Notes: generated from the sequence alone by a model not told the origin. Positions 31,647-51,038 are shown, counted from the stretch's first letter. The stretch is 64,000 nt of DNA from Pisolithus tinctorius (GCA_024663395.1 JANFAH010000011.1:310001-374000); one strand, 5' to 3'. Made by a program: numbers and translations.

Positions 31647-32089
31647 GCATCGCAATAGGGCATGAGTTAATCTAAAATGTATGGTGCTCGTCATTCTCGC
31701 ATAACTCTTGACATGAGCATATGGATATATACCCCTGTGGGCTGTAGAGTAGTGGTGATCATGTCTTCTTGTTGATGTTTTGCTATCCCGTCTTATCGCT
31801 ATCTCATCGCTTGTCTTGTTGGAATCACTACAGTCTACACTCGTATCTGGCGCAAGCCATCATTGATGATGACATCTAGACCAACTGCCTTTCCCTTAGA
31901 ACTCTCAAGGATCGACTATCGTCCTAGCAACTTACAGTACTTTGTATGTCTACTCAACTCTACGCCATCGGGACAGTTCGCCCTGGAAGGTCTCGGCAAT
32001 TTGTGACCTGAGCAATGGAATATCATTTATCTTCAAAGTCAGGCAATGCTCGAAATAAGTACACGAAACGAAGATACGGTACACTGCAG
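31647..32089. other. Intergenic, convergent 3' ends
   Basis: 443 bp between two convergent genes. No gene, repeat or RNA signal was recognised. Confidence 0.6.
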
Positions 32090-38405
<6,316 letters not shown>

Positions 38406-39316
38406 TGCACAAAGTGACCTTAAACCAAACTGCTAATTACCGCTTGGAGTCTACAGCAAGCACGTATGCGCGGAATCCTAGTAAGTGTTTATTGGTTATT
38501 ACAAAGTAACCGGCTTGCTTCTACCTACCCTCTGGAGAAGCGGTGTATGCCTAGCAGTTATCACCAGGCAGTGGCACCGCCGGGAGCTCTCGAGTGGAGG
38601 TCGGAGCCCAATGACGAATTAAGAGCGGTCATAGTGAGAACCGTAAGTATTATACATGTTTTGCTGATCCTACCTACGGCTGCTACTTGCCAAATTCGAC
38701 GACGTCTTCGTCTTGCAGACGACTGATTGGCGTTCCAGCATCCAGAGTCAAGGTGGGGATGATAATTTAGATGGCATTTCTCTGAAGAAATGAGGAGTTA
38801 GTGTCACACTCCAAGTCAAATCTAGGCAACTCATCGAGTCATTGATTGATGACATTCATTGCCTCAAATTTCAAACTCGGAGGCTGGCAACAACCGTCCT
38901 TATCCGAGCCCAGAATAGGTACCGGTATACTCCTCCCAACCGTGCAGCCTTTTGACCGCCTTGTTGTCAATCTCCAGTTCCGACTCCGATTCAAGACCGG
39001 TGCCAGAAGACCATTGAGTCAGAGCCGCTGCTGCAGTCACTAGTGACTATCAGGTCCTTTTCGGAGCGAAATCCCGCAGCAATTAGTAATGTCCGTATTT
39101 CTCATATGTAGGAAGCTTGCCTGCCATCGGAAATATCAACACGTGTGCCCAGTGCCACTCTCTTCCGGTATTAAAAGGTCGGAATCACGGTGCGTAACTC
39201 ACGCCCTCTGCCATCGTATGGCCATTGTGCAGCTCCCCCAATGTGGGGATATCGATGTCCAGTTTAGTTCTTGGGAGAATCCAACTTCACTCTCAACAGC
39301 CCCTGAGCGATGGTCA
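38406..39316. other. Intergenic, upstream of ABC transporter
   Basis: About 0.9 kb with no supported gene. It probably contains the transporter promoter and possibly a small first exon (a GTAATT donor lies near 38440 on the minus strand). Confidence 0.5.
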
Positions 39317-40378
39317 TGTTGGGCGGCGAATAAGTGATGTCAACCACAGCCTCGGCTCGTGTCTTTGGGGGGTTTAAAATGGCTCGGCTGGTACAATTCT
39401 CCTGGTTCATACTATTATCATAAGCAGTTGGCTGTGCCGGCTCGCTCAGTCGGCCACCCATGTTGTTTCACCATCGGGTGCCGATCTCGCTGCGCCGTTC
39501 GAGTAATGTGGGTGCAAAGCGCAATTCAGAGCGGCCTACGCTCTACTCTGTAATTGTCACACAGGAAACAAATGACCTGGCCGCTCTATTTTTGCAAGGG
39601 TGCAACTTTGCCTGGCACAGTGATCGGACGCAGGACCCAACCTACTGGAATCACCATTGCAGGACACAATCACGTTCCCGCGCTCACCATGACTTGGGAT
39701 CATTGCGTGTGAAGTAACCTGTTTCGTCATGGGCTGCGGCATGCTCCTGTTTGCCCACACCGAGCCAGCCGCCCGTGGCCGCCGTGAAGACCACATCCTC
39801 ATCTCCACCGACAAAATAGCCCTGTTGAGAGGTAATGAAGGTACCGTCAATTCTGTCACACATGGCGGGTTCTCGCTGCATTTCCCACACGCACCATATG
39901 ATACTACTCCAACCTTCTCATGACGCAAACCATGACGAAGTTGATCGTCATACCTCAAGTTCAAGTCTCGCACTTTGGCCAACTCATGTTCCTTGCTTCG
40001 CGTGTTGTTTTTTGGACCTATAATTTGTGGTTCTCCGCGCCTTCTAGGGCTATAAGATTGCAAAATGAAATTCTGGTGGACAGAGTTCTCTGTAGGCCAC
40101 TATTCACCAAGTTCGTGCTTTGCAGCTACACCAACACAGTGGTGTCCATTGCTCCTGTCCTGGACCTGAAGGACCAGAGAGAGAATATGGATTTACCTAC
40201 AGTGGTTTGCTGTGAGAGAAAAACTTCAAAATTGCTGCCACCACCTGATCACCTCAGAATTGACATAACTCACAAACTATGCAAGCTATTTAAAATTCCA
40301 GATTTAGTGTCCTGGAAGGTAGGTGCAGGGCACCATATCAAAATTTTGGAATTTTACCATTCCATTCTCACAGTCTAA
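39317..40378 (+). pseudogene. Decayed paralogue of the 29999-31646 membrane protein
   Basis: Fragments match the neighbouring gene in order: nucleotides around 39318-39410 mirror its VFGGKTWATWLVWYNSPGS region (both share GGTACAATTCTCCTGGTTC). Then comes DHILISTDKIALLRGNEGTV (compare FDDDIVLLKGEEGAV), then FGQLMFLASRVVFWTYNLWF (compare FGQLMFVISLAFSWAYNLWV) and PLFTKFVLCSYTNTVVSIA. The pieces lie in different frames with stops between, and the segments with the first two membrane spans are missing. An old, inactivated duplicate. Confidence 0.75.
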
Positions 40379-41769
40379 ATTCGCCCCCTTCCACGACAAA
40401 AATTCAATCTCCTGCACCAACTGTTGTAGTTCTCACTTGCAGCCCACCCATCTCAGCAATGTGTAGCCAAGACAGAGGGCACTATACCTGTGTGGATATG
40501 CCACAAGGCAAACTCATCACAGAGGACCTGGGATGGGTGGCTGTGGACAATCTCACACTCACAGAAATCAGTCATCTGACTTCATTGATTTGAGATAAGT
40601 TTGAGTCCTGATCGGTGTCAAGTACCATGAGGCTCTGTTTTATTAGTGTGGGTGACAGCCGATTCTGCCAAACACCTCATTCGAGGCCTAGCGGCCATCA
40701 TTCAATGCTACGCGTTTTTTATCTTCCCGCCTTGGAGAGAACAATCACTACCGTTACCAGAGATGTGCGCGGCCTCCGTTCTTCGGCTTCGCTAGTAATA
40801 GGAAGGGTCCAATTGGCAGTGGATGCTGTAATCGGAAGTCAGAGAATGCCTGATTCGGTGTTCCCGATACCATTACCTGTTAGTTCCAGTTGTTATCAAT
40901 CTGCAGCTTCAGGCCTTGTGTTTTTCCCTTGTGCACCCTTCCTGTGCGTTTTACTGATGGCCTTGTATTGTTTACTAGCCGCATGCGTCGACCCTTTTAT
41001 TGTTCTCCCTGGCGAGACGCTCAGCTTGTTGAGTCTTGGCCTGCGTAACTGGGTATGCATGCGTACTTATGCCGGGTTTGGACGTTCGACATCCTTTCCA
41101 TTGCCTTTTCTAGTTTGTGTTTCTCGGCGTGCGCGGTTGTGGCGGAGTTAGATGGAAGGCATAGGCACACTACGATCCCACTTAACCCGACCAGCCTTCG
41201 GAAGTTCCTCAGACGACGAGGACTCTTTCAACGAGCCGTCCATTCCACACTTATTATAACCCGTCTCTTTGTTCCTTCGTTTCCCTCTTCGGGCCAGAGA
41301 CAGAGTCGAGTGCAGAGCAGGGGATCCGACCGAACACGGCAAGACTCTCATCGAACTTAGATACTGCGGCTGCGACTCCGACACCTATCGCTTCCACGGG
41401 TAAGACCAGGTTCCCAAGATGATTACCGAGCAGACCGCCGTTATATACACGCCACGCCTGCCCCGTCTGCCTCATCGACAGCAGTAGCAACAGCAGCGTG
41501 AGCAGTAGTGCCGATACTGGTACCACTGATGCTACTGCTGCTGGTGATGTCCCCGCCCTCACCGTTGCCCCTGTACTCTCGCTCGCAGCTCCATCACCTA
41601 CAGCAGTTTTGTCCGTGGTAAGCGGACACCGTCGATCCGTGAGTGCAGCCGCAATCCCGACCATCAGAGAGACGGGGAATGACGGAATCGCGGTCACGAC
41701 CAGTCAGTGACGGGTTTAAACAGGTTTAAACCACTTTTTCGCTTCCTGATGACGCTGACGAACTACAAG
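40379..41769. other. Unassigned intergenic region
   Basis: About 1.4 kb. Open frames at 40615-41151 (plus) and 41254-41697 (minus) show no family features; the latter's Leu-rich stretch comes from a CAG/CAA-like repeat near 41475-41510. Nothing was supported as a gene. Confidence 0.5.
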
Positions 41770-42311
41770 ATGAAGTTCAGTCGTAAGTCAGGTCCACCCC
41801 GGAATAATTGCGAATATAATTTCTCGACAGCGAATGATATCGTTGGGATCGTGATGCTGGAGACACATGGAACAACCGATTTGCCAAAGTTGAATAGTGA
41901 GTGGTGCATGTTGTCTTTCTTTTGTGGGTCGACGCGAGTATGCAGATTGGGCTGGGTTACCCTCCCTCGTGATGGTGATCCGTCCCCGCGATGGCAGTGG
42001 CGAGGACGAGCTGAGACATGGACCCTTTCGTAGTGTTTTCCTGTGGGAAGAAAGTCTTCCGTGCCCGCGTCATCTGACACATTCTCAAACCCCGTATGGA
42101 ACGGGAAACTACTCTTCCATGTCCGTCGGTACGAGACCCGTTAAGATGTCATGACAGTTCTAGACTCAAACTCTTTTCAAATGACGACGTCGGTGACGCC
42201 AAGTTTGAGATCTCTGAACTTGTCGGACTTGGGTTGTATTACTTAGATGAGGATGGAAGTCGTCCGGTGAAGGGGAGATCAACTTATTGCTTTGGATGTC
42301 GAAGCAGGTAG
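41770..42311 (+). pseudogene. C2-domain relic, like fungal type II phosphatidylserine decarboxylase
   Basis: The segment NDIVGIVMLETHGTTDLPKLN, an intron-like gap, then MDPFVVFSCGKKVFRARVI, a TGA, a frame change into NPVWNGKLLFHVRRYETR, and finally LKLFSNDDVGDAKFEISELV follows the strand order of the C2 domain that precedes the catalytic domain in fungal type II phosphatidylserine decarboxylases. The TGA after RVI stands where Arg is usual (RVIRH), again compatible with CGA to TGA. No decarboxylase domain follows, so this is a truncated and broken fragment. Confidence 0.6.
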
Positions 42312-42777
42312 TTTGGGAGGTGAAACATGCCCCGATGCCGAGAATGAGTTGACATTCCCGACGCAGAGCTGTGCAGACCCAAGTGCGGGAACAAACAATA
42401 GCCCATCGAACATAGTTTTTCGGATAGTTTACTGGCGACCCCTGGGGGTGGTGTAAGCGCAGGAGGTGACGGGTAAGGTGGTCGGTGTGGTGGAAGACCG
42501 TTCTGTTGGACGAGTTGGATTCTTCGGGGCCTCGGTCGATTGTGATTTTTCGGAAAAGGAGAAGAGGTAGGTGAAGATGCTCCTTGAGGCCGTGCAAACA
42601 GTGTACGATGGTTTTTATAAACAGACCGCAGGTCATCCAATGTAATCGATGACTCCGAGGTGATGTAAATTCCGGAGCGATGATCTACAAGTATGCCATT
42701 ATAATAACTCCGGTTTAATTAGTTACTGGCATGAAGTCCTCCCGAGACAGTTGATGTCTAAACCTCTCAGAAACCCA
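42312..42777. other. Intergenic, downstream of lipin
   Basis: 466 bp after the lipin stop. No supported feature; it contains the 3' flank of that minus-strand gene. Confidence 0.5.
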
Positions 42778-45700
42778 TCACAAGAACGGAACGTTCTTCA
42801 TCTCAGTAGTGGCAAGGAAGTCTCTGTCAAACTCCTCCTCTGCAGCCTCCTCCACAAACTCATCTCCATTCTCTTCCTCATCATACTCATGGGTTCCCTC
42901 CTCCTCCTCTTCATCCATCATAAATTGCTCGTCGTTGTCTAGTGATCCAGGCATACTCGTCACGCTCGTGCTTCGTAATCTTCTTCTTTCCCTCTTCTCA
43001 GTGCCACCTCCTTCCACGTCTACCTCGCCCTCTTCATCCGAATCTAACATTGTCGACGAAGCCGACGAGCGTGATTGGAGGCTTTCTTCACCACTCTCTA
43101 CCAAAGTAGATGGCGACGATGACAGCGCCAGCGCTGACAGCCGACTGCTGAGCTTCTCGAGCGAAGACATCTGACGCAGATGCGTACTTCGCTGCCCAAG
43201 TACCCCAGCACCACCAGTGCCAACTTCAGCTGGCGTCCCTGCCCCCCCACGGGTCAGCGATGGGGCCGTCAGCGAAATTGACTGTCTTCCCCCGATACTG
43301 AAATTCCGTAAACGAGCGAGCGCGCTCTTTCCAGACGAGTCGGATCTCGCGCTCAGTGCAGGTGAAGGCGGTGTCAAATCCGGCAGCGGGAACTCCTGTA
43401 CCGGAGTCTTCCAGAAATTAAAGTCCGTAAACTCGGTTTCCCATTTCCTGTGAATGGGCGGGAACATCTGGTCAACGAGATCCGTCATGTGGATGTATCT
43501 ATATTCCCCATTTCAGATGCTGAGTCATGATGATTCTCTCCGTTTAGAACTTACGATGATTTATACCCTGTCAACTCGAGGAGTTCCATCTTGACTATGC
43601 TACTCGAGTCAATGGTGAATATGCGCGATGAGGGAATGTTGACGCTTCGATACGACAGGGCGTCCGTAATTCGGTTCCCGAAGCCAGCATAAAATGGAGT
43701 CCGAAATGCCTCCCCAAATAATCGTTGGATATCTCTTAAACACGCCATCTTGAACACCTCAGGCTTCCGCATAATTACCTCTCTAAATCGACCTCTTTAA
43801 GCATCACGAGTCGCTACAACCAACCAAATCAAAGAAAACGAACCTATGAAGCGAAGCAATGACTCTATCTGGACTCAGGACGACGGGTCCCTCGGGAAGC
43901 TGAAAATCGTCCTGCTTGATACCTTTAAGATAATCCCGCGTCGAATCTGCCTGTCCAATCGCTCGAGAGGTAAGATACATAATCTTGTACCCGTTCCGCA
44001 CGATATCATTGTACAGCTTCGCCACACCAGAATGTGTCCAGTCCCGTCCGATCATGGTGAATATGTGACCGAGACCGTCAGACCTGGAGAATACGTGAAA
44101 ACGTATCAGTGTGTGTTTAGACAAACGAAGAGAAAGGAGGTACTTGGTGATCGTTCCGTCGATATCAGATACCACAATTCTGTCCGTCGCTTCCCAGACA
44201 AAAATCCGAGCCGTACACGCTGGTGCCCCACCGGTCGTTAATGAGAACGTGATCGTATTAGTACCTAATTTCAAATCCAGTGCTTTCTGTCACGGACACA
44301 TGAACGTAAACAAGGGGAGAGGTAATCAGAGAAAGTCTCACAAGTTGATCAGACGTCAATCGGAGGGTCTTTGCATACCTCTTCTGCGGTTCCGGTTTCG
44401 TGGGGATGGGCTGGTCTACGGGTTTCGGGACGGGTGATTGGGTCGCTGCGGGTGTGCCTGGTGGTGCTGATGCTGGTTTGCCAGTGGTTGCAGAGGGACT
44501 ATGTGGAAACTTCTGTTTGCATTTTATCAGTGAGACGACCGGGACGTTCACTATCCAATTATACTCACTGCATGAAACGGAATCGTTGTCGCTTCTCGGA
44601 GAACAGGTCTCTCTGCCTCAGGTATATCTTTACTTCGACTCCACCACCTCACCCAACTACTGGACGTTGTTGCCGACCTCCCAGGGAGTGGAGCTGGTGG
44701 TCTGAATTCCGAGCGCCTCAACTCCTCCTCGTCCGAAGATGAGGGAGACTGAACTTGCGATGGCGAGGGGGACGGGGAGTCATCTATGAGACCCCCCGGA
44801 GGAGAGGATGCACGCCACATGTTTAAGGCATCCATTAACGGAGATCGATCTTCCCGCGTGATGTATTGTCCGCCATTCCACTTGATTACCAAACGTTCGT
44901 CATTGGCCAAGTTCTCGTCGCCGACGAAGCGGTGGTAATCTATAACCCCAGCCTCAAAAGCACGCGCCGTTTCGACTTCGTCACGCCCGTGGAACACCTC
45001 TGGTGTTTCCACGAGACTGAGCTCAAATGTGGCGATTTTACCGTCGATTGATACTCGGAATTTAGTCGGATCCGAACGAGAGGCCGCGAGCCTGCCACCA
45101 GCGCCAAATTCTTCTGGTTCGGTATACAAGGTAAAGTTGCGTTCACAAGGGGCATCATGGTCTGCGTCCGACGCAATGGGAGGGAGAGACATGCGAACCG
45201 AATGTGGACTACCTTCGAGTTCGGGTGGCACGCTTCGACTACGTGTGAGACCGCGCTCGTTGTCTTCAGAATCGTCTTGTGTATCATCTATGGCTTTTGA
45301 TTTGCCTTTAACGAAGGAAGGTGTAAAGTGGGTCTGGACTGGGGAAGGCTGAGGGAATGCACCCCATTCCCAGGAATACTCTTGCAAACGTGGCGGAGTA
45401 CTGTTGCCGTCCAGCGAAGGACGATCTTTGGACGATCCCGGCAATGGAAACGGTATTCGATTGTGAGGGGCTGGAAGCGGCACGTGAGGAATGACTAAGA
45501 GTAACAAATAGTATCAGACTAGCCTGTTTCGTTGCCCTCATATGAGTGAGGTGGTATTCGCTCGTTAGATCGGTGGCCTTCGCGCTTCTTCGGCTGCGTT
45601 GGATCCGAGTGATACCCGGTTATGTCGAGAGCCACGTCTAGTCTGCACTTTGAGAACAGATATGATGATTCATACGAATGAGAGAACGAACCGTCTTTGT

Positions 45701-46327
45701 ACTGGACATCGGGTGCGGCACCTTCGCCTTCAGCGGGGACTGGTACGTCATCGGACTGAGCCGGCTCAGGTACGGAGCGTACGCGTTGACGATGGGACGC
45801 AGCCTGTTCGCTGGACGTAGCATCTAGATCCAGGAATTCTGGTTCCGGGATGTCTGGCTTCGTTCCGATGTGCGGTAGTTCGGCCTGACTTAACTTGACG
45901 TCGAGCGCAACGGGTGGGATGTCCTTCTGAGGAGTGGTAGATGTCGCAGTGAGCAGTGGACTGGTGACAAGGTCTTCTGGGATATCTTCCTCAGTTTCGA
46001 AGACGAAGAAAGCCTCTCCGGCGTCTCCGATCTTCATGCTGAACGGAATCGGATTGCCATTGACAGAGACATTGACCTGGGATGACAGTCAGCGACGTAC
46101 GATGACATTTCTCGACTCGACTCGACTTTGCGTACCTTTTTATCAGCTGGTCGAAGTACCTGTAGCTTTCCGAATCGAACATGAAACGGTGAGCAAGCTA
46201 GGTGGACATCTCCGTCGTTGGCCTGTCTCCGTACGACAATGACGTCGATCGCGCCGGTGAGCGTTGAAGGGTTGATATCCTTGTAGTACTGGTAGGTTGC
46301 ACTGACGGCACCACGGAGGTAGTTCAT
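42778..46327 (-). CDS. PAH1: Lipin / phosphatidate phosphatase (PAH1-like)
   Basis: It dephosphorylates phosphatidic acid to diacylglycerol in lipid synthesis. It starts at ATG 46327 ([19 protein letters not shown]), the N-LIP domain, which continues across an intron ([35 protein letters not shown]). A long Ser/Pro-rich middle follows, with a [19 protein letters not shown] segment. The C-LIP domain has [14 protein letters not shown], then the catalytic DIDGT ([11 protein letters not shown]), [43 protein letters not shown] and [14 protein letters not shown]. The C-terminus is highly acidic. About seven to nine exons. It is head-to-head with the SUR7/PalI-like gene across 456 bp. Confidence 0.92.
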
Positions 46328-46783
46328 CTGGCCACTCAATCTCGTCCAGAGACTGGTCAGAGGTGGAGTCGGTGGTCGACAAGACAAGCTCCGAGTGTGG
46401 GGCAAATGTGGAGCCCGGCTAATCAATTATGTATTGCTTGCTTATGGTTGACAAGTCACCCCAGCCCAACCATTTGATTGACGCCCACGACGATCCTTGT
46501 GACAATCAGACGATCGGATGAAAAATTGAACGTAGGGACCTTCAGCGGACCGATCTCTGCAAGGCACGACCGTGACCATGACCAACCCACGTCGAACGTT
46601 CCTCGCCGGCGTCAGCTCAGGCCGTGTGTGTGTTCCTGGCCTAGATCATTCCACCCCCGGATCCGGTTCACACTGAAGTCCCACCGGCGATGTTGGTCTT
46701 GGGAGACGGTTTCAGCCTTGTCTCGCTTGTGGCTTCGCACACCCCACCGATTATTATACCACTGCTACCACCACGCAACGACC
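46328..46783. promoter_or_regulatory. Divergent promoter region, lipin and SUR7/PalI-like gene
   Basis: 456 bp between two outward-facing start codons; both promoters must lie here or in the 5' UTRs. No specific operator was recognised. Confidence 0.5.
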
Positions 46784-47610
46784 ATGAAACGACTGTTGTT
46801 ATTTTCACGTATACCGCGCCCGCTACAACGACACCGCTACATAGGGCTTGCCTCATTCTCGATCTTTCTCACTGCATTCATCTTGTCTCTACTAGTCGGC
46901 CTATCGCTAACCATCATAAAGTCCATATACCTTATTAAAATTGCAGCTGTCAACTCCGTGGACCCTGTATCGAATGCCGCAACTTCACTCGTCTTCGGGG
47001 TATGGGGTGTATGTGGGTTGAGGTGTGTTCTTATGTCATCTGCTAGGACGCGTATGTATATCATTTGAACCACCTGCTGTCTAGTGCGTCGGGCGCTAGC
47101 GAATGCTACGGCCCTCAGCTCGGCTATACCATTCCCTCCGATATTTTGTCTCTCGTGGGACTATCCCAGAGCGTAGCTACTATCGCTGAAAAGTCTCTCC
47201 TCGTACTCCTGGTCTTGCATCTCGTCTCAGCAGCATTGTCGACGATAGTCTTTGTCCTTTCCCTCTACCTGCACTCACATGCTGTAGCTATCATCGCACT
47301 TATCACGGCCATTGTCACCGCGCTCGTGTCGAGCTTTGTATTTGCGGTGGACGTGGTGCTGGTGGTACTCGTAAAGAGTCATATCGATTCACTCTTCCTC
47401 GATGCCAACTTTAGCGTGGAGTTTGGAAATGGTGTGTGGATGGTACTGGTGGCGGTCGTGATGACGTGGATTGCGATTGTCATTCTCTCAGCCAGAGCAT
47501 GTTACTGCTTGGGAGTGAAGCCGTAAGTGATGCGTCATTTTGGACTTTCAGTCTCTAGGATAACGATCCTGACCGCTGTTTTTCGTAGACCATTTCCGGA
47601 TGATGAGTGA
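46784..47610 (+). CDS. SUR7/PalI-like four-span membrane protein
   Basis: Three exons (46784-47022, 47085-47522, 47589-47610) join to an intact 232-residue frame; introns are 62 and 66 nt. It has a first membrane span near residues 15-45 (LASFSIFLTAFILSLLVG), then an extracellular-looking loop with Cys pairs (VWGVCGL...SECYGPQLGY), then three closely spaced spans (LLVLLVLHLVSAALSTIVF, IIALITAIVTALVSSFVFAV, MVLVAVVMTWIAIVILSA) and a short tail ending PPFPDDE. This topology and the Cys-containing loop after span 1 fit the SUR7/PalI superfamily of cell-cortex or pH-sensing proteins. The assignment rests on topology, not on a diagnostic motif. Confidence 0.65.
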
Positions 47611-49131
47611 CTCTGAATGAGGAATTCTATGTACAACGTCCTGCATTCGACTATATCCGCAAATCGTACGACATACCCATATCGATACAGGACGATATGT
47701 CATTTTGCACCATGATGAATATGGAGGTGGTTCTCCGTTCAGCACCCCCGCTCTACAGAGTTCAGCCATGAAATCGACGTCAAATACTCTGCATAGGTGG
47801 GTGCATCTCCCTACGCAAGTTTGATCGCAACAATGTCAAGGAAGTATACAAACCTTCCATGAATCGTCCAGCAAGCTTGTCCTTCTCCTTCAGTTATTCG
47901 GCTGTCACAAATGATTTTAGAAAAGTGTTGCCAGGCTTCTGCAAGGCAAACCACAGAACTACGGCTCCACTCTTACATAGCAGATTTGGCGTGTTTTTCC
48001 CTGAGCGCTATCAATATTCCAGCTATTAAGGAGTCGTCACAAACGATTCATTTAGGCGATAGCTAAACGGCCTTCCAATTTGCCATCTCGTAATGTCCTT
48101 TTCCCCGAATATGATCAGTATCGTGGCGTGTCGTGATAAGTCACCACTGGACGACCTCGAACTGCAGTGAATACTCCTGGAGTACTTCCAATCTGTCTCG
48201 AGAATTTGCCCAACCTCTACTGGGAGGACGAAATAACTTTCGCCTTGCAATACCTCATGCAATACTATCACATACATTCAAGGTAAAATGTTCCCTCAGT
48301 AATACTTCAGGATACCCCGCGACCTTTCACTGCGCAGCTGATTGTTTCATCATGCGTTCTACGCCACTTCCGGCGGATGGTTTCTGTGGTAATGACGCCT
48401 GATCCGTGTCCCTTTGCGTCCCTTCTTGCACCGGCCGAATGCGGTGTACTCAGCGGCGGCGCTGCTTGAAGAGCACGTGAAATTTACTGTGTCCACGAGC
48501 GCCGCATATTATCCATAGGTTTCTTCACGTAGATCGTCATGACACCCAAACCGAGGCAGTAGCGTGTAGTTGTTTGCAATCACTGTGACTTCAAATGGTC
48601 TGAGCGCTATGCCAGGCTATGCATGGTGCCCCAGGGCCCCAGCCATGGCGCCCCGATCTCGGAACGACCTCGATGATGACATAATTATCAAGCGGAGTGT
48701 AGATACTCCTATTCTTAGTCATCCGGTATTTAGGGAGTCGAAATTCCCCGGCTCTGTCTCTCTCTACGTGGTATACACTAGTCTGACGACGAGCCTCACA
48801 TATTATCCATAAGCTTCCTCACATAGCTTGTCATGACACCCAAACCGAAGCAATAGAATGTAATCTTTTGCGATCGATGTGACTTCAAGTGGCTCGAGCG
48901 CTACGCCAGACCAGGCCCCGGCCATGTACGTCCGAATTTCGGAATGACCTCGAGGGATGATGACGTAATCAACAAGCGGAGTGTATAAGATACTCCTATC
49001 CTTAGTCATCCGACATTCAACGAGTCGAAATTTCCCCGCTGTCGGGTATTCACTAGTCAGACGGTACTTCTCGCAGAAGAGCAGGGAACCTTGCACTAAG
49101 CTTGTTCATTTGACACCTTCACTGGCTTGTG
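47611..49131. other. Long intergenic region with tandem duplication
   Basis: 1.5 kb without a supported gene. Its right half holds a diverged tandem duplication (separate entry). Confidence 0.5.
48497..49066. repeat. Diverged tandem duplication, period about 294 bp
   Basis: Copy 1 begins at about 48497 and copy 2 at 48791. Shared blocks in order include CATATTATCCATA, GTCATGACACCCAAACCGA, TGTGACTTCAA, GAGCGCTA, AAGCGGAGTGTA, GATACTCCTAT and CTTAGTCATCCG. Copies differ by substitutions and small indels. Confidence 0.8.
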
Positions 49132-51038
49132 ATGACCTCGTTCTCTGCTAAAATCTCGCCACGTTCCATGGATCATGCATATGCGTCGTCGTTGGGGTCT
49201 CTTCAGCTTCATGATTTCCCCCTACCGCAGAGATTTGCCGGTGCTAAGGTCCCTCCACAAGCGCCTCGTCATCATCCTTATCGCAAAAGATTCCTCCCAG
49301 ATCGATACAACCACGATATACCATCGCCTAAATACTATCAAAGGAGATTTGATGACCACGATGCACCCGCGCTATTGAATCGTCTGAGCAATAGCCCTTC
49401 GTCATCTCACACTGCTACGCTGTTGGACAGGATTGGGTGTCAGGTAGAGGGGGGAGAAACCAACTCGGGCGGTGAATATATGCCCTCGTTTCGATCACCA
49501 CCGACATCTCCAGAACCTAGAGAGGTGGAATTTCGGGCTGATAAGCCCGTAGCAGTCGGGCCAGGAGAAGTCGAGCGCTTTTTAGAGAGTGTGTTGAAGC
49601 CCCATGTTGTGGAGGCTGTGGGTCGACCTGGACCTGCGGTACGTAGCGTGCTTTCATCATGTACGAGAGGAGTCACGACTCATGACGTATTAATAAGGCA
49701 CAAGAAGCACGTGTGTCTGAAGATGTCCCTCCGGCTCTAGCAAAACGCATAGGGCAAAGAAGATTGTCCCGTTCACCGTTACCACGTTCCATGATTCAGA
49801 GCATGGAACAGGAGCGATTTCACACTCCTAACGTTGATGGCAATGTCGCAAACGATAACCTCCCAAACCACCACAATGGGGAACATATCGTTAGTCCTTC
49901 GACGACTACCGTGCTTGAGCAGTGCAGAACGCATCTCGCGCCTGTTGTGTTGGCTTCTGTGACGGCGAGAGATTCTCAGGTAGCCACACAACTTCAGCAA
50001 TGTGCAACCATTCTATCGGATGATAGATGCGCAAGTTTGCTCCGTCACGCAAAGGATATGAGAGAGCAGCTACGGTCTTCTGCACATGCGCATGTGCCAA
50101 GTACTCCCAGGTGTAGATCACCTGAGTACTTGAATCACGAAAGCGACTACGAGCGTACAAATGGTCGTGTTTCATGGAACCCTGAAACACCAGAGTCTAT
50201 TGTCTGTGCAGAAACACAGGTGCGAAGAGATAGTGATGTGACTCTCGTGGAGGATCTGGATGGGAATCATTCTCCGGCTTTGAAAGCGTGTGCTGGTCCA
50301 CACCAAAGCCACCATCCATTGTCCAAGGTGGAAGAATTGTCACCTGTGTTAATTCCTGCAAAAGTTAGGGAAACAGACATCTACATGCATTCTGGATCAG
50401 TTGAAGGAGACATTGGTCAAGAAAATATGGCACATTCTGCACGTGGCTTGCCCCGTGGTCCAGCTACTGTTCAACAGCACTCTCTACCTGCATTATGGTC
50501 AAGACACAATGGGCCCGATATGCCTTGTATCAATGAAGCATTTGCAATGGTGAGCGAAGAGCTATTCTTGGACACCGGAAGGTAGAATGTTTTTTGCCCT
50601 TGAAACAACCATGTCCAACTTGATATTTCTTGACAGGCTAGATGCCGTCGCACGTATATACTGTTTGAGGAAAGGTAATTTGACTTCGAAAATTGACCTC
50701 GATGGACCATTTGCAGAAACTCTTGGGGCGATTCAAAACACTGGATCGCAATGGCCTCAAACAGGTTCACTGATAATTCAGGTAAATCCAGGCTTCCCAC
50801 ATGGGAAGACTTGGCTACCGTATGCACTGGTATGTTGGGTTTGCTGAATGCTAACTTCATCCTTGCAGCCGCTGACGCTTTCACGCAGGATTCTCCGCCG
50901 TTTTTGGACGTGACGTCTTGCATCGTTCCCGGCGAAAACGTTCTTCGCTGGATTTCGTTGTCCCCCATGTCAGATTTTGTCTTCGTGCTTTGCGCATCGC
51001 CGTTGCCGCTTGCTGAATCAACACTCAAAACATCATGA
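49132..51038 (+). CDS. Uncharacterised, largely disordered protein
   Basis: I do not recognise a family. Exon 1 (ATG 49132 to 49638) and exon 2 (49698-50581) join in frame through a 59-nt intron. Exon 3 begins at 50637 (LDAVARIYCLRKGNL) after a 55-nt intron. The protein is rich in Ser, Pro, His and Arg, with one better-ordered helix-like segment (GPGEVERFLESVLKPHVVEA) and a Ser-rich middle. The 3' end is uncertain: a second open frame to 51038 (LPTWEDLATVCTGMLGLLNA, SLSPMSDFVFVLCA) looks protein-like but needs a frame-changing intron I could not place. It is convergent with RRN3. Confidence 0.5.

Noticed and set aside
40615..41151. 178-codon plus frame
   Set aside because: Mixed hydrophobic composition without family features; likely intergenic.
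41254..41697. Minus frame with a poly-Leu stretch
   Set aside because: The Leu run derives from a CAG/CAA-like repeat; no other support.
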